A stretch of 64,000 nucleotides of DNA, taken from positions 22,320,001 to 22,384,000 of the forward strand of contig NC_077222.1 of the NCBI RefSeq assembly GCF_024763615.1. The letters run 5' to 3'. Below are positions 56,271-64,000 of the stretch, one piece after another. The notes under the pieces were generated by a model. The model was not told the DNA's origin and searched no databases. It saw only the letters and a list, made by a program, of their open reading frames with translations. The stretch's first letter is position 1; every line of letters starts with the position of its first letter. This DNA is from Phlebotomus papatasi (taxonomy: Eukaryota > Arthropoda > Insecta > Diptera > Psychodidae). Position numbers and translations under genes: made by a program.

Positions 56271-56378
56271 CAGGTGCCTCTTGACCATACTTGGCGCCAA
56301 AATGTTCAGCCACGATCAGCTAAAATAGCTGGCAATAAAAGCTTAATTTGTCATCGAATGGGTTAAAAAGGAAGCTAT

Positions 56379-56450
56379 TGCCGTGACCAGGAATTGAACC
56401 TGGGCTTCCTCGGCCACAACGAGGTGTCATGACCACTAGACGATCACGGC
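56379..56450 (-). tRNA. tRNA-His(GTG), unit 53
   Basis: Consensus body; leader CACTTG joined to an AGG upstream part (mosaic of two leader types). Confidence 0.93.
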
Positions 56451-56558
56451 CAAGTGCCTCTTGACCATCTTTGGCGCCAAAATGTTCAGCCACGATCAGC
56501 TAAAATAGCTGGCAATAAAAGCTTAATTTGTAGTCGAATGGGTTAAAAAGGAAGCTGT

Positions 56559-56630
56559 TGCCGTGACCAGGAATTGAACCTGGGCTTCCTCGGCCACAAC
56601 GAGGTGTCATGACCACTAGACGATCACGGC
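56559..56630 (-). tRNA. tRNA-His(GTG), unit 54
   Basis: Consensus body; leader CGCCTA, so the base at -1 is A instead of G. Confidence 0.92.
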
Positions 56631-56738
56631 TAGGCGCTTCTTGACCATCTTTGGCGCGAAAATGTTCATCTACGATCAGCTAAAATAGCTGGTAATAAAA
56701 GCTTAATTTGTAGTCGAATGGGTTAAAAAGGAAGCTGT

Positions 56739-56810
56739 TGCCGTGACCAGGAATTGAACCTGGGCTTCCTCGTCCACAACGAGGTGTCATGACCACTAGA
56801 CGATCACGGC
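56739..56810 (-). tRNA. tRNA-His(GTG), unit 55, A38
   Basis: A38; leader CACTTG. First unit of the terminal duplication. Confidence 0.92.
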
Positions 56811-56918
56811 CAAGTGCTTCTTGACCATCTTTGGCGCGAAAATGTTCATCTACGATCAGCTAAAATAGCTGGTAATAAAAGCTTAATTTGTAGTCGAATG
56901 GGTTAAAAAGGAAGCTGT

Positions 56919-56990
56919 TGCCGTGACCAGGAATTGAACCTGGGCTTCCTCGGCCACAACGAGGTGTCATGACCACTAGACGATCACGGC
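56919..56990 (-). tRNA. tRNA-His(GTG), unit 56
   Basis: Consensus body; leader CAGCTG. Confidence 0.93.
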
Positions 56991-57098
56991 CAGCTGCCTC
57001 TTGACCATCTTTGGCGCCAAAATGTTCATCCACGATCACCTCAACTAACTGGCAATAAAAGCTTAATTTGTAGTCGAATGGGTTAAAAAGGAAGCTGT

Positions 57099-57170
57099 TG
57101 CCGTGACCAGGAATTGAACCTGGGCTTCCTCGTCCACAACGAGGTGTCATGACCACTAGACGATCACGGC
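57099..57170 (-). tRNA. tRNA-His(GTG), unit 57, A38
   Basis: A38; leader CACTTG. Confidence 0.92.
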
Positions 57171-57278
57171 CAAGTGCTTCTTGACCATCTTTGGCGCGAA
57201 AATGTTCATCTACGATCAGCTAAAATAGCTGGTAATAAAAGCTTAATTTGTAGTCGAATGGGTTAAAAAGGAAGCTGT

Positions 57279-57350
57279 TGCCGTGACCAGGAATTGAACC
57301 TGGGCTTCCTCGGCCACAACGAGGTGTCATGACCACTAGACGATCACGGC
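57279..57350 (-). tRNA. tRNA-His(GTG), unit 58
   Basis: Consensus body; leader CAGCTG. Confidence 0.93.
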
Positions 57351-57458
57351 CAGCTGCCTCTTGACCATCTTTGGCGCCAAAATGTTCATCCACGATCACC
57401 TCAACTAACTGGCAATAAAAGCTTAATTTGTCATCGAATGGGTTAAAAAGGAAGCTAT

Positions 57459-57530
57459 TGCCGTGACCAGGAATTGAACCTGGGCTTCCTCGGCCACAAC
57501 GAGGTGTCATGACCACTAGACGATCACGGC
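57459..57530 (-). tRNA. tRNA-His(GTG), unit 59
   Basis: Consensus body; leader CACCTG. Confidence 0.93.
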
Positions 57531-57638
57531 CAGGTGCCTCTTGACCATACTTGGCGCCAAAATGTTCAGCCACGATCAGCTAAAATAGCTGGCAATAAAA
57601 GCTTAATTTGTCATCGAATGGGTTAAAAAGGAAGCTAT

Positions 57639-57710
57639 TGCCGTGACCAGGAATTGAACCTGGGCTTCCTCGGCCACAACGAGGTGTCATGACCACTAGA
57701 CGATCACGGC
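57639..57710 (-). tRNA. tRNA-His(GTG), unit 60
   Basis: Consensus body; mosaic CACTTG leader as in unit 53. Confidence 0.93.
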
Positions 57711-57818
57711 CAAGTGCCTCTTGACCATCTTTGGCGCCAAAATGTTCAGCCACGATCAGCTAAAATAGCTGGCAATAAAAGCTTAATTTGTAGTCGAATG
57801 GGTTAAAAAGGAAGCTGT

Positions 57819-57890
57819 TGCCGTGACCAGGAATTGAACCTGGGCTTCCTCGGCCACAACGAGGTGTCATGACCACTAGACGATCACGGC
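57819..57890 (-). tRNA. tRNA-His(GTG), unit 61
   Basis: Consensus body; leader CGCCTA with A at -1. The array ends ten bases upstream, so this copy lacks the usual upstream spacer. Confidence 0.91.
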
Positions 57891-57900
57891 TAGGCGCTTC

Positions 57901-59770
57901 ATGTTGGTGTTTCTTTTAAAATTTCAGCTTCAATTCATTTAAGTGTTGCTCCAATTTCGGTGAAAGAAGTGAAAGTCATCAAAAAGTATTCCCCACCATC
58001 AGCATTTTAATGATCAATCGCTTGAAGCATTTTGGAATGTAATTCGAATACTGAGCCATTCGGAGTGCTTCTACAGCACAATAAAAAAAATTATCGTCTT
58101 TTTCACAGGCTGAGACAATTGTGCTAAAATCAGAGTCATTCATTTAATTTCCCACATAAATAATGGCGTGGAACAATTGGGCTTTCAATAATCTGGTTGT
58201 CGGACTTACCGTAAAATTGAAAGAGATAAAAAGAACGCGGTGGTGGATGAAAAAGAGGCATTAAAAAAGCTCCATTGAATTGTTACAAAAAAGGCTTTGA
58301 TGAATGTGTTCATTTCAATATTCCTGACTCCCTATTCCCTGTTCCGATTTATTGGTGGCGACTTTTTATCCCCATTGGGAAACTCTTTTATTGTTTAGCG
58401 TACGATGACTTTTGTGCCATTTTGGATATAGAAATTTTTTTTCCAGAGAAATAAGAGGACATTCAGTATCTATATAGCATGTCAGTTTGTTAATAATTCT
58501 TTGCATATGCGTCCAATTGCGAAATTTGAGTCACGATTGAAAAAAAGCTTTGCACATCAAAGGTAGAAGAAAAGTTCCAAAATATTGACAAGATACAAAA
58601 ATTTTGAAATAAAATCAATATTCTCTTCCAATGAATATCGTTGCTGTGGCAAAAATAGAAGATTTATGCGAGAAGGCCATATGGACAGGCCTTGGAAACG
58701 TTTTTCTTAAATTTTCTCTGATGTAATAAATTTTTCACAAAATTGTAAAAAGTTCAACAGGATGAAATATTGCTAGGCTCTTTAGGAATTAAACATCGTT
58801 AAGAGGAAAAAAGGGAGGATTCCACGATTGAATAAAGGTACAATCCCTTCCTCAAATGATCAAAGAAACTTTTTATTTCCATCCGTTGACTGTCCTTTTC
58901 GCCTGTAACTTTGGGTATTAAAATCTTTACTGTTTTTTTTTTCTTTTCAAAACAGATTTATTTTATAATCTGGAAAATCTACGCTCTGCTATTAATGATT
59001 TTGTGCAAAGTATTAACGCTATAAAAGAGCGGAAGTTATGCATTTTAATTGTTCTCTCATTGAGGAAAAACTCTGCGATTTTATACCCCTTTTCCACTGA
59101 ACAAGGGCGCACAAATTTATTTATCCATTCTTCGGACTATCCCTCTGCATTAGTGCACTCATTCTATGCTGTTATGGTTTTCTTGGTTTTCATCCAAATT
59201 ACCATGCTAATGAAGTGAGAGCAAAATTCGCGCAAAAATATTTTCATCAAGCCAATGAAAATTGTGCCAAAATAGCACTGATTTTCCACTTAGTTTTCCT
59301 AAAATTATTTTCCACTGAAAACTCAATTAATTGCACTTATTATATTTCAAAACTTTTTACACACTCTTGCGATATTCATGCAGATTAAATTTAATTAAAA
59401 TTTATGCAACTAGCTAGCCAAAATAGCCTGTGCCATTTATAGAACACTGAGAATTTATCTTAAAGCAGCAATGTTTTTGACCCAAAATGAGAAAATTGGG
59501 AAAGTTGAGAGTTCTCAAAGTATTTGCAAATCCTATAAACACTGAAAGAAAAATGAGCTTTCAATGTTTTTTTTAATTCAGTTAGATTGCTTGAGCTTAT
59601 GATATATATGATTCTTTTAATGGAGATCTGGTTTGGTGCCAAACTCAAATGAAGTGCAATTACTAGAGGAAATTTCGGTAATTTAATGTAGGAACACCGA
59701 CTAGATCGGGAAACGTTTTTGAGAACACTGAAAAATTAATTAAAAAAAAAACACAGAGAAGTTTCTAAGG
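57901..59770. other. No gene seen; right flank of the array
   Basis: Unique AT-rich sequence. The 71-codon frame at 59003-59218 has no domain. Confidence 0.45.
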
Positions 59771-59899
59771 GCCTTGACAGACGTGAGGATTAACCGAGAG
59801 ACAGCTTAGCGTAACTGTATTAGAAATAATGGTTTAAGTGCATTTCCATCATTTTCCACTAAGCCGTCTCTCGGCTTAAGTCGTAAGTGTGTCTAAGGC
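59771..59899. mobile_element. GCCTTGACAGACGT MITE
   Basis: The left arm (GCCTTGACAGACGTGAGG, then CCGAGAGACAGCTTAG) is mirrored by CTAAGCCGTCTCTCGG and GTGTGTCTAAGGC; 129 bp, mostly arm. Confidence 0.65.
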
Positions 59900-59920
59900 A
59901 TAAGAGTCGTGAATGTATCT

Positions 59921-60590
59921 AAAGCGGTCTTCAGAGTAGACGTTTAACCCAGTTTCCGAAGGTATCAAAATCTTAGATAGTAATCAATTTTATTGCTTTT
60001 TTAGAATGTACTAGGGCATTTGTCTTTAATATTCCAGTCCTAAGTTATTTTTTTCCAGAAAAATTTTGATAGATAAGAAATTAGAACAGCTAAGCCATAT
60101 AGCTAAAAAAACTAAATTTTAAATTTTAAACAAACTTACAATTTAAATAAGATTTGCATTAAATTCAAAAGCCGGGTTTCGAAAGAAAATGCGAAAAATG
60201 CAGATTTAAACTCGGGTTTTCAAAAATTCGAATTTACAATAATGTATAAATATAAAGTGAGTTATTTTATTGAAAATATGAAGAAAACTTTTTCAAAATT
60301 GGGGGTATAGTGTGAACTTATGACTGGTTTTAATAATTATCATTTTCGGAATTAGAGATGTTCGAATTATGATTAGTATAGGAGTTGTCTTATATGGGCT
60401 TCAGACCTAAGGCTTAGCCAAATGGCTTAACTGCTCTAATTTCTTATCAGTCATGGGAAAATTTAACTTATGATTGGATTATTAAAGATAAGTAATCTAT
60501 TAGGCTCTCAAAAACCAATTAAATTGCACGCTATTTAGGATTTTGAGACCTACAGGAACTGGGCTAAACCTCTAGTCTGAAGACCGCTTT
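59921..60590. mobile_element. 670-bp foldback element, AAAGCGGTCTTCAGA ends
   Basis: AAAGCGGTCTTCAGAGTAGA at the left faces TCTAGTCTGAAGACCGCTTT at the right. The arms stay related inward (AACCCAGTTTCC / GGAACTGGGCT; TTAGAACAGCTAAGCC / GGCTTAACTGCTCTAA). Non-coding. Confidence 0.75.
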
Positions 60591-61441
60591 ATGTAACCTT
60601 TGAATTAGGCATGACTTTTCTGGGGATGTAAACAGCCGCAACCTAGACATGATATCAATAATTTTATTAAAGATTAAGATGAACTCTTTCAGAACGCAGT
60701 GGATCTGTCCTTGCAGGACAGAAAAATACTATTTTTTTTGCCCAAAGCTTTCGGTGCAGTAGTAAAAAGTTAAAAGTGCTAATAGCAATATGACGTCGAT
60801 GAGGATCAATATACGAGCAAAATTTTAACCAAAAATTCTGAAATAAATGACATCCAAATTCCCATTTATATTTCATTGCATAAATACAGGAGAACTTCCT
60901 GTCTAAATCTAGGATTTACTGCCTAGGCGAACGCTTTTCCACTGATACATGTTTGTCAATTGTAAACTAGCACCCACTGCAGGGGGTACTGAAAATTTAT
61001 AATTAAGATCACGCACCTAATGCAATTAGGGGGAGGTGGGGCTACATTGTTATATGATTTTTTTGCATGTTTCTAAAGGAAACTGGGTTTTAACATGATG
61101 CCATTTGGGTCAAAATAAAATAATTGTAAGGACTGGTTTCATTCAGATAAACGCGAAAAAATCAGATATCAATGTAGGTCCGCAGCTCAAAGTAGCCACC
61201 CCCCCTTTGGAAGTATAACTTTGAAACTTTTTTCACTCATTTTCAATCGTTTACCCCAATGGTCACGGTATGTCACCAAGTTTAGCAGCCCACGCCTGTC
61301 GAACCTCCGACACTTTAGAATTATGTTCGGAGTCGATCTGCAAGGCAAGATCCTGAATTTGTTTCATCCACCTTGCCCGGATCTACCCTGAAATTACTTC
61401 TTTTTTACAATAGCTTGCGTGGCTTTTCTACATTCCATATA
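60591..61441. other. No gene seen
   Basis: Unique non-coding sequence. Confidence 0.45.
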
Positions 61442-61662
61442 TAGGGGAAAGTACTCTCCCTTCGAACGTCCATGCCTTCGAAAAATGTAAATTTTCTATT
61501 ATTTTTCCTAAGGTGCTTACACTTTTTTTTTAATTTTTAGTTAGCTTATTATCAATTATTGATAATTTATGTGACAATTATGTGTAAGTCTCTTAGAAAA
61601 ACTAAAAGTAAATTCATATTATTCGAAGGCATAAACGTTCGAAGGGAGAGTATTTTCCCTTA
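61442..61662. mobile_element. GGGGAAAGTACTC foldback MITE, copy 2
   Basis: TAGGGGAAAGTACTCTCCC at the left and GGGAGAGTATTTTCCCTTA at the right, with CTTCGAACGT and CATGCCTTCG in the arms and TA at both edges. Confidence 0.8.
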
Positions 61663-61776
61663 GCTTTATGCGGAATACTGTGAAACAGGGTGTAATTCTG
61701 AGAGGCCTGTTGATCCCGGAGACATGGATTTTGTGAAGTATTCACTAAGGATTTCTCGTAGACGCAAGAATGCCAA

Positions 61777-61920
61777 TAGGGGAAAGTACTCTCCCTTCGA
61801 ACGTTCATGCCTTCGAATAATGTGAATTTTTTTTACTTTTCCCAAGAGAGATTTATACATAATTATCACATATTTATCAATAATTGATAATAAGCTAAAT
61901 AATATTTAATAGAAATGTGT
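61777..61920. mobile_element. GGGGAAAGTACTC foldback MITE, copy 3 (truncated)
   Basis: The left end is intact. The sequence follows the inverted form of the family to AATATTTAATAGAAATGTG and then stops where the next element begins. The right end is missing. Confidence 0.7.
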
Positions 61921-63497
61921 AGGGGAAGGTTTTGAACCTTCGTACTAAAAAAGGAATCCAAGATTTAAGATTTTTTACTGAATGCCACACAAACTGAATC
62001 AATTATATCACTATGTCAAAAAAATCTCTCACTTCTTGGGTTCATAATTCTGCCTGACAAAATTCCTGGAAGTCCTTGGATTTTCCTCTACAGGAAAATG
62101 AAAATGTAGTAGCATTTTTTACGAATGTATCCGGTACCGGAATGCTTCGTACCATTTCTTCCAACCCCTGTACGCCTCATTTTACCCGGAAACGTTACAC
62201 CGGAAACAAAAATTTGGGTATCACTACTTAGATGGTACTTTCATCTACTTCTTTTCACTGTTTGTAGAAGGTATCACGTATTAAAAGATCAATTTTAAGC
62301 TATTTTTCTAACACATGTTTTTTGACACTCAAAAAACCATGTTTTCCCTGCATTCTGACAGTCAGTTCAGAGCTTGGTTAGGTGTGATTCTCTTATAATC
62401 ACACCTATTGTAATCCTCGGATTTTCTCTGACACCTCCAAATAGTCTTACAGAACATATTTCGGACATAACTGATTTCAAAAATGACCAGCCACCAATTT
62501 AAAATGAAATGTGGAAAGTTTCACTTTAAAACAAGGAAAATTTTATGAGAAATACTCAAAATACATCGAAGGGGCAACAAAAGAATCACATCTACCTTAA
62601 ACAGTCTAGTTTCATCACTGCACAAATCAGAAAGAAGCAATCACATCTATTGTAATCCTCGTCATTTCTCTAATACTTCGAATCTGTCTTACAGAACATT
62701 TTTTGAACATCAGTGATTCTTAGAATTACCAGTGATTAATTTAAAGTTAAATGAGGAAAACTCCGCTAGAAAACAAAGCAAATTGTATGAAAAATGCTTA
62801 AAACGCACCGCATGGACAATGAAAGAATCACACCTACCATAAGCAGATTTAGGCTTAATGTTCGATTTGACAGAAGCGAAACAAAAACATCTGATGAAGT
62901 TTCACTTTGCTGTGGAAGTGCGTGTTTTTCTTCGAGATTTTCTTGAAAAATGTTGTAATCGTTGTAATATCACAATTTTCTTGTCAAGTTGTTCAGTGGA
63001 ATCTCTGGATGGGTCAAAATATCCAGAGCGTCGTGCATAGTGTGTCCCAAAACAGTCTGGAGTTTGGAGAAGAACCAAAACAGTTGGTACTCAATGATTT
63101 TGACTGATATTTTTACGAACCTGCAACTGAAGGCAATCTTTGTGAACTTTTCTTCGCCCACAATTCCACCCCCTTCTAGCGAAAGATTTTCACGGTAAAT
63201 ATTAACCCTGATAAACCTTCTATAACTTGGAATGTTGTTTTTCTTCGAAAAGACTCTTGAAGCGTGAAAAAATGCATAAAATAATACACATCAGAATTGC
63301 GATTTTAGGCCCATTTTTTTTTATTTTTGCTTCTAGAACCCAGGAAAAAAGGCCTAGGCTCCCAAGGTTGTCCGGAAATGTGAGATGTGGGATTAGCTAT
63401 AAGAATATATGACCATGGATGATATTTATTTAGTAACTTGGAAAAAAATCAACATTTACGAACCTGCGACGTTACGAAGGTGCGAAACCTTCCCCTA
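61919..63497. mobile_element. TAGGGGAAGG element, 1.58 kb
   Basis: TAGGGGAAGGTTTTGAACC with CTTCGTA at the left is mirrored by TACGAAGGTGCGAAACCTTC and CCCCTA at the right, TA at both edges. A weaker inverted end (GCTTCGTACC..CCCCTGTA, near 62150-62174) suggests a smaller element of the same kind nested at the left, or an alternative boundary. No transposase frame. Confidence 0.55.
62397..62846 (+). repeat. 242-bp tandem duplication inside the element
   Basis: Two direct copies start AATCACACCTATTGTAATCC and AATCACATCTATTGTAATCC and end AGAATCACATCTACC / AGAATCACACCTACC. The start and end words resemble the ends of the CCGT-type elements at 6125 and 27492 (ATCTCACCTACTATAATCC). Confidence 0.7.
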
Positions 63498-64000
63498 TAT
63501 GGAATAATTGACCTAAATGTTAGATCATACGCCAAATATTAGTGCAAATATAAATAAATTGAATAAATAACTCTACCGGTCGACACGATGGCACTTTACC
63601 TTATACAGTATCGCTTTATATCACGGTTGACCTGCCTTTAACTGTTAAAAATAATTCTTAACCTAACTGATTCCTAACTCATTCCCTGTGAGCTCTATGA
63701 GTTAAGCTCGAATAGAAATGGTTAGTCATAGCACCAATAGCTGTGATTACGGAATTATTACGGAGTAGAACGAAGTTTTAACACGCATTGCGGGCTTTGT
63801 GCCTTGAATATAGGACATTTATCGAGAATATATTCCATTTTCGCGCAAAATATTGATTCATGAGATGAGAGTTCTGTTTTGGTCCAATTGGCATATTGAT
63901 TTGCAGACTCTGGGGTGACATTTGCAAGCTCTCAAATCCCAAAAGCTTCTTACAAAAATGTCTTTGGTGCGTAATACGGTTGTTTATGTCAATTTGGAAA
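63498..64000. other. No gene seen
   Basis: Unique AT-rich sequence to the window end. Confidence 0.45.

Larger units (their letters stand above)
51700..56378 (-). repeat. Higher-order block B: units 27-52 (4,679 bp)
   Basis: Second copy of block A, one base shorter. Similarity to block A's order ends after unit 52, where unit 53 carries a different spacer from unit 27. Confidence 0.9.
47007..57900 (-). repeat. 61-unit tandem array of 180-bp tRNA-His(GTG) units
   Basis: Every unit holds a 72-nt minus-strand tRNA plus a 108-bp spacer. Acceptor GCCGTGA pairs fully with TCACGGC, followed by A73. The D stem is GTC/GAC. The anticodon stem CCTCG/CGAGG encloses TTGTGGC with anticodon GTG. The T stem CCAGG/CCTGG encloses TTCAATT. 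The A box (TCGTCTAGTGG) and B box (GGTTCAATTCC) are intact. A T5 stop (T4 in unit 1) follows nine bases after A73. Of 61 copies, 36 are consensus, 20 have A at position 38, four have C39U with G43A, and one lacks a loop base. Spacers differ mainly in four leader types and in a CTAAAATAGCTGG / CTCAACTAACTGG segment. The only indel I see is the single-base loss in unit 31. Confidence 0.97.
56641..57900 (-). repeat. Terminal 7-unit duplication (1,260 bp)
   Basis: Repeats 55381-56640 with no difference that I can see, including the rare CGCCTA leader of units 54 and 61. The array stops exactly at the end of this copy. Confidence 0.9.

Noticed and set aside
46955..57573. Repeated ~98-117-codon minus-strand frames across the tRNA array
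   Set aside because: They are read-through of tRNA-His genes and spacers; the residues come from cloverleaf sequence, not a protein family.
3828..57890. Functional link between ADAT1 and the tRNA-His array
   Set aside because: ADAT1 targets A37 of tRNA-Ala. tRNA-His has G37, and the genes are 42 kb apart. Proximity is probably chance.
47007..57900. CRISPR-like or ordinary satellite interpretation of the 180-bp array
   Set aside because: There is no repeat/variable-spacer pattern, the host is eukaryotic, and every unit contains a complete tRNA gene with promoter boxes and terminator.

Overview
The window is nuclear DNA of an animal, most likely an insect. The evidence is AT-rich non-coding sequence, a metazoan-type ADAT1 gene, a eukaryotic tRNA-His (GTG), a tRNA-derived SINE, a non-LTR retrotransposon 3' end and very many short inverted-repeat transposons. 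It looks dipteran in style, but I cannot name the species. Only one complete protein gene is convincing; most of the 64 kb is transposon debris and unannotated intergenic or intronic DNA.

Layout. 1-3580: AT-rich DNA with a TTAA-flanked MITE and a degenerate 'CCGAAAGCCAAAATCC' repeat. 3585-3761: the last exon of an aldo-keto reductase. 3828-4988: single-exon ADAT1, starting only 66 bp after the reductase stop. 5385-9960: a degenerate ~110-bp repeat field split by a TTAA-flanked element (5914-8795), which itself carries a TIR element (6125-8474) with about 139 uninterrupted CCGT units. 10.6-38.4 kb: non-coding DNA with many TIR or foldback elements. These include three copies of a ~430-bp 'AGGGTAAGTGTG' MITE (one with another MITE nested in it), two SINE-like elements, a LINE 3' end, a second CCGT element, four copies of a repeat-armed foldback element, and a near-perfect 44-bp-arm hairpin at 19194-19294. 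38.4-47 kb: low-complexity DNA with two small orphan ORFs and a possible spliced transcript.

47020-57890 is the main object. It is a head-to-tail array of 61 units, each 180 bp and each holding a minus-strand tRNA-His(GTG) gene with A and B boxes and, just downstream, a T-run Pol III stop. Sixty copies keep a full 7-nt anticodon loop; one has lost a base. The array has a higher-order structure: a 26-unit (4,680 bp) block is present twice with three differences that I can see, and the last 7 units (1,260 bp) repeat the preceding 7 without visible change. The amplification is therefore very recent or under homogenisation, or partly an assembly product.

57.9-64 kb: more MITEs, including a 670-bp foldback, a 1.58-kb element with TAGGGGAAGG ends and an internal 242-bp tandem duplication.

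Apart from the possible AKR/ADAT1 transcript overlap I see no operon-like cooperation. ADAT1 acts on tRNA-Ala, so its presence with a tRNA-His array is probably coincidence.
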